NCBI GenBank assembly: GCA_016720595.1
Contig: JADKKI010000072.1
Span: 248,001 to 312,000 of the forward strand
Reading direction: 5' to 3'
DNA from: Myxococcales bacterium
GTDB taxonomy: Bacteria > Myxococcota_A > Polyangia > Haliangiales > Haliangiaceae
Length of the DNA: 64,000 nt
The number at the start of each line of letters is the position of its first letter. The stretch's first letter is position 1. The position numbers and the translations under genes are program-made. Below the pieces are notes generated by a model. The model searched no databases. It had not been told where the DNA came from and saw only the letters and a list, made by a program, of their open reading frames with translations. Below, in pieces: positions 1 through 12,835 of the stretch.

Positions 1-1
1 C

Positions 2-178
2 TACGAGACCTTCGACAAGGGCTTCCAGACGGTCCGGAACAAGCTCGACAAGATCAAGCGCGTCACGATCGAGCGGATTCCTGACAAGCAGCTGTTCTTC
101 CCGCTCGCGATCCTCGCGGCGATCCTGTTCGGCCTCGATCTCCTGCTGTCCCACTCGTGGTTCCGGAGGCTCCCGTGA
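2..178 (+). CDS. C-terminal fragment of a BatA-like VWA membrane protein (runs off the window start)
   Basis: An open frame from base 2 to a TGA at 176-178 gives 58 residues. They comprise a charged stretch, then a hydrophobic segment (LFFPLAILAAILFGLDLLL) and a short basic tail. A C-terminal membrane anchor of this kind is usual for Bat-type von Willebrand A proteins. The assignment rests mainly on the next gene, a BatB-like VWA protein whose GTG start overlaps this stop (GTGA), which indicates translational coupling in a Bat operon. Only the tail is present, so the VWA domain and MIDAS residues cannot be checked here. Confidence 0.6.
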   Translation, partial: YETFDKGFQTVRNKLDKIKRVTIERIPDKQLFFPLAILAAILFGLDLLLSHSWFRRLP

Positions 179-1388
179 ACACCGTGTGGAACTATCTGGT
201 CTCGATCGAGTTCGAGACCCAGTGGCTGTTCTGGATCGCGATCCTCGTGGCCCCGGTCGCGGTTGCGCTGCTGCATCTCTACGATCGCTGGCGGCGCACC
301 GTGATGACCCGACGGCTCGGCGATCTCGCGGTGGTCTCGCGCCTGATGTCGACCTCCTCGCCCAAGCGGAGGCTGATCAAGGACAGCCTCGCTGCGGGCG
401 GTCTGGTGCTGCTGCTCGTGGCGGCGGCGCGGCCGCAGATCGAGGGGCGGCGCAAGGTGGAGGTCCGTGGGCTCGATGTCGTGGTCGCGGTGGATGTCTC
501 GAAGTCGATGCTGGTCGACGACATCGGTCCGACGGCGCGGATGACCACCCGGAAGCTGCCGACGACGCGGCTCGAGCGCGCTCGCGAGATGGCGACCCTG
601 GTGATCGACAAGCTCCCGGGTGATCGGATCGGTCCGGTGGTGTTCGCGGGCGCGGCCTCGCACTTTCCGCTCACCGAGGATCACGAGGTCGCGATCCGAT
701 TCTTGAACGATCTCGGGCCGGCCGATCTGCCGCAGGGCTCCAACCTCGGCGAGGTGCTGCGGGTCTCGCGGTGCCTCCTGCGCCCCGATCTCTACGACGA
801 TCTCGGCTGCTCCCGGATCGGCCGTCGTGGGCACGGTGGCGATCCGCTGCACGGCGAGAGCCTCGATCCGAAGGGCAAGCCTGGCGAGCCCACCGATGAT
901 GTGCTGGTCGAGAAGGTCGAGCGCGGCAAGGCGATCATGATCCTGTCGGACGGTGGCGATCCGGACGAGGAGACGTTGCGCGAGGTGACCAACGCGCGCG
1001 AGCTCGGGATCGCGGTGGTGTTCGTCGGGTTCGGCACCGAGCAGGGCGGGCTCGTCTACGACATCGATCCGTTCAGCGGCAAGCGCACCACCAATCCGAA
1101 GCGTGGGCCCGATGGCGGGACGGTGACCTCGAAGCGCGAAGACGCCGGGATGGCGGCGCTCGCCGAGGCGAGTGGCGATCCGAAGCGCTACCTGGTGGCC
1201 TCGGAGCGCGGTGAGCTCGATCCCCAGCCGATCGTCGACATGTTGAAGGCGGTCAATCGCGGCCTCGCCGAGAAGAAGATCAAGGAGATGCGGGACGTGT
1301 TCGAGCCGTTCCTGTTCGCGGGGCTCATGCTCCTCGTGATCGAGGTGGCGATCGGCACGCGGCGGCGCCAGAAGTATCCGGAGGCAGC

Positions 1389-1392
<4 letters not shown>
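175..1392 (+). CDS. batB: BatB-like von Willebrand factor A domain membrane protein
   Basis: 405 residues from GTG 175, chosen over GTG 157 because GGAGG sits 6-10 bases upstream and the start overlaps the previous stop. Two N-terminal membrane segments (about 17-36 and 72-86) precede a VWA domain whose MIDAS motif DVSKS lies at about 107-111. A third hydrophobic segment lies near the C-terminus (about 380-400). This topology is that of the Bat (Bacteroides aerotolerance) proteins, which act at the inner membrane with MoxR-type AAA ATPases. A Cys- and Gly-containing insert lies near residues 200-235, before the second VWA beta-strand (MILSDGGD). The family is clear; its cellular role in this organism is inferred. 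Confidence 0.85.
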
Positions 1393-2508
<1,116 letters not shown>

Positions 2509-2520
2509 CGCGATCGAACA

Positions 2521-2526
2521 TAGACT
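2521..2526 (+). promoter_or_regulatory. TAGACT -10-like element of a leaderless start
   Basis: TAGACT ends six bases before ATG 2533. No Shine-Dalgarno is available between it and the start, and no convincing -35 is visible. The same arrangement recurs at other genes in this window. Confidence 0.45.
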
Positions 2527-2532
2527 ATGGGG

Positions 2533-3891
<1,359 letters not shown>

Positions 3892-3906
3892 CGCAACTCC
3901 GCCGCG

Positions 3907-5403
3907 TCAGCGCAGCTTCGCCGAGAGCGCCGAGAGCAGATCGTGGTCCGCCGCGATCTTCTTCACGACGAGCGGCGACACCGTCCCACCATCGAGCAGC
4001 TTCGCGAGCGAACGCTCGAGCGGCACCATGCCGACATCGCGGCCCGTGTTGATCGCCGTCGGCAAGGTGTGGAGATCACCCTTGCGGATGATGTTGGCCA
4101 CGGCGTTGGTCACGGGCACCACCTCGGCCGCCGGGGCCCGGCCGCCATCCTTGCGCGGCAGGAGGTACTGCGTGATCACGGTGCGCAGACAGCTCGCCAG
4201 CTGCCAGCGGATCTGGCGCTGCGCGGTCTCGGGGAAGGCGTCGATCATGCGATCGATCGCGCCCGCGGCGCTCGGAGCGTGGAGCGTGGCGAGCACGAGG
4301 TGACCGGTCTCGGCGGCGGTGAGGGCTGCGGCGATGGTGTCGCGATCGCGGAGCTCGCCGAGCATGATCACGTCGGGGGCCTCGCGGAGCGCCGCCTTGA
4401 GACCGGTGGCGAACGTCGGGATGTGCACGCCGAGCTCGCGCTGATGGATCAGGCAGCGGCGGGCGGCGAACCGGTACTCGATCGGATCCTCGAGGGTGAT
4501 CACGTGGGCCGCACGGCGCTGGTCGAGCAGATCGATCAGCGCGGCGAGCGTGGTCGACTTGCCGGACCCGGTCGGGCCGCACACCAGCACGAGGCCATCG
4601 CGGTGATCGATCGCCGCACCGATCTCGGGCGGGAGCGCGAGCTCGGTGAGCGAAGGCACGCGATCGCGGATCAGCCGGGCCACCACGCCGAAGCCACCGA
4701 GGTGATCGAACGCGTTGACACGGATCCGCGTGCCGCCGATCTCCGCGCCATGATCGCTGTTGCTCCCGAGCGCAGTCACGCACGCAGCGAGGTCTCCATC
4801 GTCGAGCACCAGCTCGGTGGTCTCGAGGTACCCACCGATCCTGAGCCGGACCGGCTGACCGCTCGACACGATCACGTCGGAGGCGCCGCGATCGAGCGCG
4901 ATCGCCACGGCCGGTGCGAGCAGGGCGACGAGCCGCGCCGCACCCTCGCCGCTCTGCTGCACGACGGGCGACGGCGGCACCGACTCCAGGGGCGCGGGCC
5001 TGGGCTTGGCCCACCAGGTGGCCGCCTTGCCCTCACCGCCGGTCCCCGACGCTGCCGGCGCGGCCCGCGCGGGGCCAGGTGGGGCGGCAGCGGCCGCGGT
5101 CGCGGGCGCCTTCTTGGCCTGGCGGACCACGATGCGGAGCCCGGAGGCCGCCTTCTCCACGGTGACCGAGTAGGTCGCACCGTCGGGATCGGTGAACGGG
5201 ATGCTCGACGGCCAATCCGAGCTCGGGCGCCCGGCGGTCAGGGGCCCCGCGAAGTCGGCGAGCAGCTGGGCCTCGATCGGCGGCATCGCCATCGCCTCGA
5301 CCTGGCCACGCCGCCGCAGGCTCGGCACCTTGCCGGCCTCGAGGATGATCGCCTCGGCGTCGCGCAGCGTCATCACCCGGAGCAGGGACTGGATCGCGGA
5401 CAT
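3907..5403 (-). CDS. PilT-like type IV pilus retraction-type ATPase
   Basis: 498 residues from ATG 5403. An N-terminal region (about 1-95) and an Ala/Pro-rich linker (about 98-145) precede a PilT/GspE-type ATPase core. The core has Walker A GPTGSGKST (276-284), an Asp box ITLEDPIEYRF (302-312), Walker B DVIMLGELRD (344-353) and a His box TGHLVLATLHA (366-376). These are the hallmarks of PilT/PilU secretion ATPases, which power pilus retraction at the inner membrane. The C-terminus lacks a clear AIRNLIRE-type PilT motif, so retraction activity is less certain than the fold. No pilus genes adjoin it. It is convergent with the preceding regulator. An in-frame upstream start would add 28 residues of low-quality sequence. 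Confidence 0.85.
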   Translation of the reverse strand: MSAIQSLLRVMTLRDAEAIILEAGKVPSLRRRGQVEAMAMPPIEAQLLADFAGPLTAGRPSSDWPSSIPFTDPDGATYSVTVEKAASGLRIVVRQAKKAPATAAAAAPPGPARAAPAASGTGGEGKAATWWAKPRPAPLESVPPSPVVQQSGEGAARLVALLAPAVAIALDRGASDVIVSSGQPVRLRIGGYLETTELVLDDGDLAACVTALGSNSDHGAEIGGTRIRVNAFDHLGGFGVVARLIRDRVPSLTELALPPEIGAAIDHRDGLVLVCGPTGSGKSTTLAALIDLLDQRRAAHVITLEDPIEYRFAARRCLIHQRELGVHIPTFATGLKAALREAPDVIMLGELRDRDTIAAALTAAETGHLVLATLHAPSAAGAIDRMIDAFPETAQRQIRWQLASCLRTVITQYLLPRKDGGRAPAAEVVPVTNAVANIIRKGDLHTLPTAINTGRDVGMVPLERSLAKLLDGGTVSPLVVKKIAADHDLLSALSAKLR

Positions 5404-5519
5404 GGTTCCTGGAAGGAGCAACCGGCGCGCCAGCCCAAGCCCGCGAAACCTCGGATCCGGCGTGCGGGCGGTTCGCCTCGATGGCACACGTCGCCTGCGG
5501 AAGCGTCAGCCTGGCGCGG

Positions 5520-6608
5520 TCAGCCGGTGGCGCGTGCCTCGCGGGCGCCGACGACCTCGCCGAACCGGATCGCGCCGTGCGAGTAGATCGGGCGGAGGCC
5601 GGGCGCGAGCGGGTGCGGGACCAGCTCCGACGAGGCGAAGTGCTGCGGGAGCTCCGGCCGATCGGGCACTTTGTCCGCGACCGTCTTCTCGAGCACCATC
5701 GACGTGTACTGGTCGAGGCTGCCCTCCCGGGTGTTCGCGTTGAGGATGACCTCGACGCCTTGATCGCGTGCGTGGCGGGCGAGGCCGCGGATCTCGCTCA
5801 GGCCGGGCGCATAGGCATCGACGCAGATCCCGTTCTCGCTGATCGTCCATGCACCGCGATCGGTGACCACGACAGGCGAGTGGTTCCCGGCGGTGTGGCC
5901 CGGCGTGCGCAGCATCGCGAAGCCGCCGCCGAGCAGGTAGTCGCCATCGAGCTCGATGATCCGATCGACGGGGATCCCCGCGAGCGCCTCGGGGATGTAC
6001 CAGTAGGCCTGCAGCGGGTGCAGGTTGGCGAGCGTCTCCAGCTCGCCGCGCTGGACGAGCAGGCGTGCGTTCGGCAGGAACACGCGGCCGTTGGTGCCGG
6101 GCGCGAGCAGACCGCGGAGATCCTGGACGTGCAGGTGATCGAACGTCACGTAGTCCACCGCTTCGGGCGCCACACCCCAGGAGGCCAGTGCCGCCGGGAT
6201 CGAGCTGTGGATCGTCGACAGGAGCTTGCGCACGACCGTGCCGTACTTCTCCTGCATGCGTGCGAAGAACGGCGCCGCAGCCGAGCGCTCGCTGTCGGTA
6301 GGGTTGACCAGGATCGTGACGGTGCGCGAGCCCACGGCCACCTGAACGAGCTGCATGCGATTGCGCATGAACACGTACGGCGCCGGTGAGCTCGCCACGC
6401 CCTGAAGCCCGAACGCGGTCGGGTAGGGGAAGGTCGCGATGTCGACGGTGCGGACGCAGCGCGCGGGACCCGCCGCGAGGATCCGCTCGCGGATCTTCCG
6501 ACCGCCCTTCCGCACCGCCTCCAGGCGAGCACCGGCACCGCGGACCGTCCACGCGGCATCGAGCTCGGTCAACCGGATCAGCTCGGAGGGACGCTCGGTC
6601 GCGATCAT
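5520..6608 (-). CDS. Metallo-beta-lactamase-fold hydrolase-like protein with an altered metal site
   Basis: 362 residues from ATG 6608. Segments typical of the MBL fold are visible: TFDHLHVQD at about 155-163, TPGHTAGNH at 235-243 and a later acidic segment (ICVDAY). In canonical enzymes the first motif is HxHxDH. Here the two His are kept (158 and 160), but the next metal-ligand positions read Gln162-Asp163, so the usual dizinc site is incomplete or rearranged. No substrate can be assigned. The gene stands alone; TACGCT lies seven bases upstream of the ATG, and the next gene upstream (the kinase) runs in the same direction and ends 20 bases before this start. Confidence 0.65.
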   Translation of the reverse strand: MIATERPSELIRLTELDAAWTVRGAGARLEAVRKGGRKIRERILAAGPARCVRTVDIATFPYPTAFGLQGVASSPAPYVFMRNRMQLVQVAVGSRTVTILVNPTDSERSAAAPFFARMQEKYGTVVRKLLSTIHSSIPAALASWGVAPEAVDYVTFDHLHVQDLRGLLAPGTNGRVFLPNARLLVQRGELETLANLHPLQAYWYIPEALAGIPVDRIIELDGDYLLGGGFAMLRTPGHTAGNHSPVVVTDRGAWTISENGICVDAYAPGLSEIRGLARHARDQGVEVILNANTREGSLDQYTSMVLEKTVADKVPDRPELPQHFASSELVPHPLAPGLRPIYSHGAIRFGEVVGAREARATG

Positions 6609-6615
6609 CGCGGGC

Positions 6616-6621
6616 AGCGTA
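6616..6621 (-). promoter_or_regulatory. TACGCT -10-like element upstream of ATG 6608
   Basis: On the minus strand TACGCT ends seven bases before ATG 6608, with no Shine-Dalgarno in between. It belongs to the recurrent TANNNT-then-start pattern. Confidence 0.4.
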
Positions 6622-6628
6622 CCCGATC

Positions 6629-8476
6629 CTATGCGTCGGGGAGCATCGCGCGCCCCGTCAGGCTCGCGATCGTGACGACGAGCTCCCGCGGCTCGATCGG
6701 CTTCGCGATGTGGACCTGATAGCCCGCGAGCAGCGCACGGGTTCGATCCTCGGAGCGCGCGAAGGCGGTGAGCGCGACGGCCGGGGTCTTGCCGCCTTCG
6801 GAGGCCGTGCGGGCGCGCACCGCGCGCATGAACTGATAGCCGTCACGATCCGGCATCCCGATGTCGCTGACGATGACGTCGGGGCGGAGGGTCCTCATGA
6901 GGCGCAGCCCCTCGTCGGCGGACTCGGCCGTCACGACCTCGGCACTGACCTCGCGCAGGATCATCTCGACCAGGCGCCGCGCATCCGCATCGTCGTCGAC
7001 GACGAGCACGGTGAGACCCTCGAGATCGATGTCGGTCTGCTGGACGATTGGCATCCGCACCGTCGTGTGAGAGTGGTGCGCTTGGTCCTCGCGGAGTGCT
7101 CGGATCGGGAGCTCGATCACGAACGTCGCGCCGGTGTTCGCCCCTTCGCTGTGGGCCCGAACGGAGCCGCCGTGTAACTCGACGAGCTGCCGGACGATCG
7201 CGAGCCCGAGTCCAAGCCCTCCATACCGGCGGGTCGTCGAAGCGTCCGCCTGGCGAAACCGTTCGAACAGGTGCGGGAGGAACTCGGCGGTGATCCCGAC
7301 GCCGGAATCCGTCACGGTGATCTCGGCGCGCGAGTTGACCATCTGCATGACGACGTCGATCCGGCCGCCGTTCGGCGTGAACTTGATCGCGTTCGAGAGC
7401 AGGTTCCACACCACCTGGCGGAGCCGCTGCGGGTCGCCGGACACGGGGCCGGCGAGCGGATCGAGTGTCTTCTTCAGCCGGAGGCCCTTGGCTTCGATCG
7501 ACGGGGCCGCCGCTTCGAGGGCTGCCTCGACGACCGAGGCGAGGTCGAGCGGCTGGACGTCGAGACGGAGCTTCCCCGACGCGATCTGGTTCATGTCGAG
7601 CAGGTCGTCGATCATCTGTGCCTGCGACCTGGCGTTCCGCGCGATCGTGTCGAGGCCGCGCCTGAGCTCCGGATCGTCTTTGGCCTTCAGCAGCAGCAGC
7701 TCCGCCCACCCGAGCACCGCGTTGAGCGGGGTGCGGAGCTCGTGCGAGAGCGTCGCGAGGAACTCGTCCTTCATCAGGCTCACGCGCTCGATCTCGGAGC
7801 GCGCGGCTCGCTCCGCGTCGGCGGCGCGCCTGCTCTCTTCGTAGAGGCGCGCGTTGTCGATCGCGATCGCGGACTGCGCAGCGATCCCCTGGATGATGCG
7901 CTCGCTGCGCTCGGTGAACATGTCGGGCAGCGCGTGGCCGAACAGCAGGCCCCCGATCACCTCGCCGGAGCGAGACGTGACGGGCACCGCGAGGTAGCTC
8001 GCGACCGGCAGGTGTCCTGCGGGCATGCCGTGGTGAGGCGCCAGCTGCCCGTAGCGGGGATCGGTGCGTACATCGCCGATCCGGATCACCCCTCGTTCGT
8101 GGAACGTGGGCGCGAACAGCGGCGTCATCCGCGGGTTGCCGAGGTGTGCGAACGCCTCGCGTGGAGCACCGGAGAGTGTGTAGAGCTTGAACAGCTCTCC
8201 GGCCGGCGTGGTCACGGCGTAGAAGAACGCCCCGAACTCGGCGCCGCTGAGCTGCGTCCCGGCATCGGTGACCGCCTGGACGAGGGCCTGGAGATCGAGG
8301 GTCGAGGCGAGGAGCGCTCCGGTCCTCCCGAGCAGCTCGAGCACCTTGGTCTCCTCCTCGAGGGCCTCCTTCGTCTCGTGGAGCTCCTGGAGCGCGCGAT
8401 CCGGTGCGCTGACCACGGCGGACGGCAGCTCCGTCGGCTGCGGGATGCTGCCGGTGGTCTCCGTCGGTATCGGCAT
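6629..8476 (-). CDS. GAF-domain hybrid histidine kinase with C-terminal receiver
   Basis: 615 residues. A short coiled segment (about 25-50) leads to a GAF sensor domain (about 50-210). Then come a HisKA dimerisation helix with phospho-acceptor His245 (SHELRTPLN), a HATPase domain with N-box Asn362 (NLLSNAIKF), G1 DSGVG and G2 GGLGLGL, and a receiver domain with acidic cluster DDD at 494-496 and phospho-acceptor Asp538. There are no membrane segments, so it is probably cytoplasmic. No cognate regulator with an output domain adjoins it; the divergent neighbour is an FHA/sigma-54 activator that lacks a receiver. All catalytic motifs are intact. Confidence 0.92.
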   Translation of the reverse strand: MPIPTETTGSIPQPTELPSAVVSAPDRALQELHETKEALEEETKVLELLGRTGALLASTLDLQALVQAVTDAGTQLSGAEFGAFFYAVTTPAGELFKLYTLSGAPREAFAHLGNPRMTPLFAPTFHERGVIRIGDVRTDPRYGQLAPHHGMPAGHLPVASYLAVPVTSRSGEVIGGLLFGHALPDMFTERSERIIQGIAAQSAIAIDNARLYEESRRAADAERAARSEIERVSLMKDEFLATLSHELRTPLNAVLGWAELLLLKAKDDPELRRGLDTIARNARSQAQMIDDLLDMNQIASGKLRLDVQPLDLASVVEAALEAAAPSIEAKGLRLKKTLDPLAGPVSGDPQRLRQVVWNLLSNAIKFTPNGGRIDVVMQMVNSRAEITVTDSGVGITAEFLPHLFERFRQADASTTRRYGGLGLGLAIVRQLVELHGGSVRAHSEGANTGATFVIELPIRALREDQAHHSHTTVRMPIVQQTDIDLEGLTVLVVDDDADARRLVEMILREVSAEVVTAESADEGLRLMRTLRPDVIVSDIGMPDRDGYQFMRAVRARTASEGGKTPAVALTAFARSEDRTRALLAGYQVHIAKPIEPRELVVTIASLTGRAMLPDA

Positions 8477-8484
8477 CGCCGGAG

Positions 8485-8490
8485 ACTCTA
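8485..8490 (-). promoter_or_regulatory. TAGAGT -10-like element upstream of the hybrid kinase
   Basis: Minus-strand TAGAGT ends eight bases before ATG 8476. No Shine-Dalgarno is seen. Confidence 0.4.
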
Positions 8491-8571
8491 GCTAGACACC
8501 GGCGCACATGCGTGGCGCGCCCAGTGAGATGCGCGAGAGATTGACGTAGCGTGGGAATCCGTACCGTGTGG

Positions 8572-8577
8572 TAACGT
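8572..8577 (+). promoter_or_regulatory. TAACGT -10-like element upstream of the FHA/sigma-54 activator
   Basis: TAACGT ends nine bases before ATG 8587. A TTGACG at 8541-8546 lies too far upstream (25-base spacer) to be a normal -35 partner. Confidence 0.4.
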
Positions 8578-8586
8578 CCGCGGCAC

Positions 8587-10005
<1,419 letters not shown>

Positions 10006-10009
10006 CGAC

Positions 10010-10386
10010 CTACGCGCGGGACGCTTCGAGCCACTGGCGTCGCGCGGCGACGTTGACGATCTTCGCGAGCTCGTCGAGATCCGAGAGCACGAGCTTGCTC
10101 TGGAGCGACGCGATCACGCGGGTCCGGGCCTCGCTCATCGTGCCGGGCCACGCTCCGATCACGTCGCGATCGGCCGAGCGCAGGGTCTGGGCGAGCTCCT
10201 TGGCCCACGCCGCGCCGATCGAGGCCGCGAGGGGCTGGAGGGACGGGGCGGTCAGGACGCAACTCCAGCGCGGCAGGGGCTGCTCGGGGTCATGCGCACG
10301 TGCCGGCTGGGCGCGATGCGCGCGCAGCGCTCGGTGGGCACGCAGCGCTCGGTGCGCGGGGTGCGCTCGCTCGATGGGGCGGTCAT
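10010..10386 (-). pseudogene. Small unrecognised gene, apparently frameshifted
   Basis: The minus-strand frame ending at TAG 10010 reads convincingly like protein from about 10255 (leucine/alanine helices, SDLDELAKIVNVAARRQW near the end) but has no ATG or GTG at its beginning, only a CTG at 10255 or a late ATG at 10138. A second frame starts at ATG 10386 and stops at 10252, exactly where the first becomes coding. A single missing base near 10255 would join them into a protein of about 125 residues. The upstream part contains two near-identical ERC-containing units from a short DNA repeat (10321-10360). No family is recognised. It is convergent with the FHA activator. Confidence 0.4.
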
Positions 10387-10597
10387 GTGGAGCTCTGGAC
10401 CCTGCCTGCGGACCACGGAGGATCCGGGGGAGCCCAAGCTTCGATCGAGGCCACCATAGCACTCCAAGATCGCGGGCCTGCGCACAATCGCAAGGCCCAC
10501 GCATGTGGGGCGCGCAGCACCGCGAGGGCGCTACCAGGGGCGATCGCCGCCAGCTCGGGACGGCCGGGTTGGCATCATCCGTGAACTCACTCAGGAC

Positions 10598-10786
10598 ATG
10601 CCGACCACCATGGAGCTGACCCCGCGGACCCACGAGACCGATCAGGATCTCCGCCCTCGCGCGCGGACGCTGTCGTGGATGGCGTCGCTCTCGGTTGCGG
10701 CGGGGGATCCCTACGCCGCCGAGGCCTACCTCCTCGAGCTGTTGACCTGGTGTGCGTTCGGCGAGATCGACGAGGACCTCGGCTGA
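10598..10786 (+). CDS. Small hypothetical protein (62 aa)
   Basis: ATG 10598 to TGA 10786. The sequence opens with a polar Thr-rich segment, followed by an amphipathic alanine-rich helix and an acidic C-terminus (FGEIDEDLG). AGGA lies just upstream, too close to be a good ribosome site; ATG 10610 is an alternative. No domain or homologous family is recognised. Codon use resembles neighbouring genes. The 130 bases that follow, before the IgGFc-binding-like gene, are less GC-rich than average and probably hold its promoter, although no convincing hexamers stand out. Confidence 0.45.
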   Translation: MPTTMELTPRTHETDQDLRPRARTLSWMASLSVAAGDPYAAEAYLLELLTWCAFGEIDEDLG

Positions 10787-10916
10787 GGACGTCGCCAGGT
10801 GATAAGTAAGACGTTCAACTTGCGACCACGCCATGTGTCGCATCCGCTTCAGTAGGCATGACGGCCGCTCACTCGGTGCTTGACCCGGTGTCCGCGGGGC
10901 GCGACGTTCCTGCCCG

Positions 10917-12824
10917 ATGAGGGCACTCCGGTTGCGATCCGCGCTTGTTCTGTGGGCGACGCTCGGTCTCGCGTGTGGTCCAGGCCCACGCGACAACGGG
11001 CCCAACTGCACGAGCATCTGTACGTCGTTCGGCTTCCAGCAGTGCCACGAGGACGGGACGTTCGATCCGCCCGAGGTCTGCGGCCCCGACGAGGTGTGCG
11101 ACCCCGCGCACGGCTGCGTGGTCTGCGTCCCGGACGATCTGTACTGCGCCGGTCCCACGGCGAACGACGTGTATCGCTGCAACAAGGATGGCACCGGCGG
11201 CACCCAGGTCGAATCGTGCCCGGCCGACAACGTGTGCTCCGGCGGGCAGTGCAAGACCCCGTGCGACGCCGCCGAGGATCATCCCTCGAACGTCGGCTGC
11301 GACTTCTGGGCGGCCGATCTCGACAACGAATCGTCGACCACGTTCGGCATCTCGAACGACGCCGCTGCGCAGCAGTTCGCCGTGGTGGCCGCGAACAACA
11401 ACGACTATCCGATCATGGTCACGGTGACCAAGAACGCCGCGAACGTCGGTCAGCCGATCAACGAGCAGGCGATCCTCCAGGTCACCGTCCCGCCCCGCGC
11501 GGCGCAGCGGATGGATCTGCCGCAGCGCGAGGTCGATGGCTCGATGGCCCAGAACGGGACGTACGCGAAGAACAGCGGCTCCGGCACGTTCGTGTCGCCG
11601 CACGCCTATCACGTGAAGAGCACCGGCCCGATGGTGCTCTATCAGTTCAACCCGATCATCCAGCAGTACTCGAACGATGCCTCGACGCTGATCCCGCGGC
11701 AGGCGCTCGGCATGGACTACATCGTCGTCGGGTTCGAGACCGCCAACCCGTGCGCGATCACGGGCCTCCCGCTGCCCGACAACAGCATCCCGGATCATGG
11801 CGCCGTCACGATCATCCCGATCGAGGACGACACCCACGTCACCGTCACCACCTCGCACGGCATCAAGGCCTCGGGTGGCCCGAGCGGGCTGCCGATCGCG
11901 CTGACGCCGAAGGGCGGCACGCTGAACCTGACGCTGTCGCGCTACATGGTCGCGAACCTCGAGAGCGAGATGACCACGGGCTCGATCGGCGAGTGCACCA
12001 CGGCCGTCAACGCCGGCGCCGATGGCGACTTCACCGGCACGTACATCAAGAGCGACAAGCCGGTCGTCGTCTTCACGTCGAACGAGCGCGGCATCGGGTT
12101 TGGCGGCGCCGACGTGGTCTACCCGCCGGGCTGGGATACCTCCCAGGGCGGCGACGACATCTGCTGCACCGATCACCTCGAGGAGCAGCTGTTCCCCGTG
12201 ACCGCGCTGGGCAGGGAGTTCGCGGTGGCGCGTAGCCCGATCCGCTCGACGCACGCCACCTGGAAGGAGCCCGACATCATCCGCGTCGTCGGCACCACGG
12301 ATGGGACGACGATCACCACCAACCTCCCGGCGCCGTGGAACTCGTTCACGCTCAACGCCCGTCAGGACAAGACGTTCGCCGCGACCACGGGCTTCACGCT
12401 CTCCGCGAGCGCCGCGGTGCAGGTCAGCTCGTACCTCGTCCCGCAGCACTTCGTGAAGTACGGCTTCACGGGCGATCCGAGCCAGATCATGATCCCGGCC
12501 GCCGAGCAGCACCGCAAGGACTACGTGTTCCTCGTCCCCGCGACGTTCCAGTCCAACTACGGCGTGTTCGCCAAGCCCGTCGATGCGCACCTGATGGTCG
12601 ATGGTGTGGCGCTCGATGGCGTTGAGTTCTCGTCGTGCGTGAAGGCGCCGATCGGCACCGTGATGGGCGTGGACTTCGAGCAGGTCACGTGCCTCCTCGC
12701 CGATGGCAAGCACCAGGTCACCGGTGACAAGCCGTTCGGCCTGTCGGTCTACGGCTACTACAACGTGGGCTCGTACGCGTTCGTCGGCGGCAGTGACGTG
12801 AAGATCATCAATCCGATCCTGTAG
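10917..12824 (+). CDS. IgGFc-binding-protein-like surface lipoprotein
   Basis: 635 residues. A signal peptide ends in a lipobox (LGLAC, Cys20), then comes a Cys-rich module (about 25-125, with CGPDEVCDP and CNKDGTGG segments as in myxobacterial Cys-rich repeats). The rest resembles the IgGFc-binding N-terminal family (as in mucin-associated FcGBP), with segments such as VLYQFNPI, GFGGADVVYPPGW and FVPATF-like VFLVPATF. Such proteins recur in Myxococcota as large secreted lipoproteins of unknown function. It is probably anchored at the cell surface. It stands as its own unit, followed 11 bases later by the decarboxylase, which has its own putative -10. Confidence 0.8.
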   Translation: MRALRLRSALVLWATLGLACGPGPRDNGPNCTSICTSFGFQQCHEDGTFDPPEVCGPDEVCDPAHGCVVCVPDDLYCAGPTANDVYRCNKDGTGGTQVESCPADNVCSGGQCKTPCDAAEDHPSNVGCDFWAADLDNESSTTFGISNDAAAQQFAVVAANNNDYPIMVTVTKNAANVGQPINEQAILQVTVPPRAAQRMDLPQREVDGSMAQNGTYAKNSGSGTFVSPHAYHVKSTGPMVLYQFNPIIQQYSNDASTLIPRQALGMDYIVVGFETANPCAITGLPLPDNSIPDHGAVTIIPIEDDTHVTVTTSHGIKASGGPSGLPIALTPKGGTLNLTLSRYMVANLESEMTTGSIGECTTAVNAGADGDFTGTYIKSDKPVVVFTSNERGIGFGGADVVYPPGWDTSQGGDDICCTDHLEEQLFPVTALGREFAVARSPIRSTHATWKEPDIIRVVGTTDGTTITTNLPAPWNSFTLNARQDKTFAATTGFTLSASAAVQVSSYLVPQHFVKYGFTGDPSQIMIPAAEQHRKDYVFLVPATFQSNYGVFAKPVDAHLMVDGVALDGVEFSSCVKAPIGTVMGVDFEQVTCLLADGKHQVTGDKPFGLSVYGYYNVGSYAFVGGSDVKIINPIL

Positions 12825-12827
12825 TCT
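12822..12827 (+). promoter_or_regulatory. TAGTCT -10-like element overlapping the preceding stop codon
   Basis: TAGTCT ends eight bases before ATG 12836. Its first three bases are the TAG stop of the preceding lipoprotein gene, so coincidence is possible. Confidence 0.3.
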
Positions 12828-12835
12828 CGGCGCAC

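Noticed and set aside
8541..8577. TTGACG as a -35 partner of TAACGT upstream of the FHA activator
   Set aside because: The spacer would be 25 bases, far outside the normal range.
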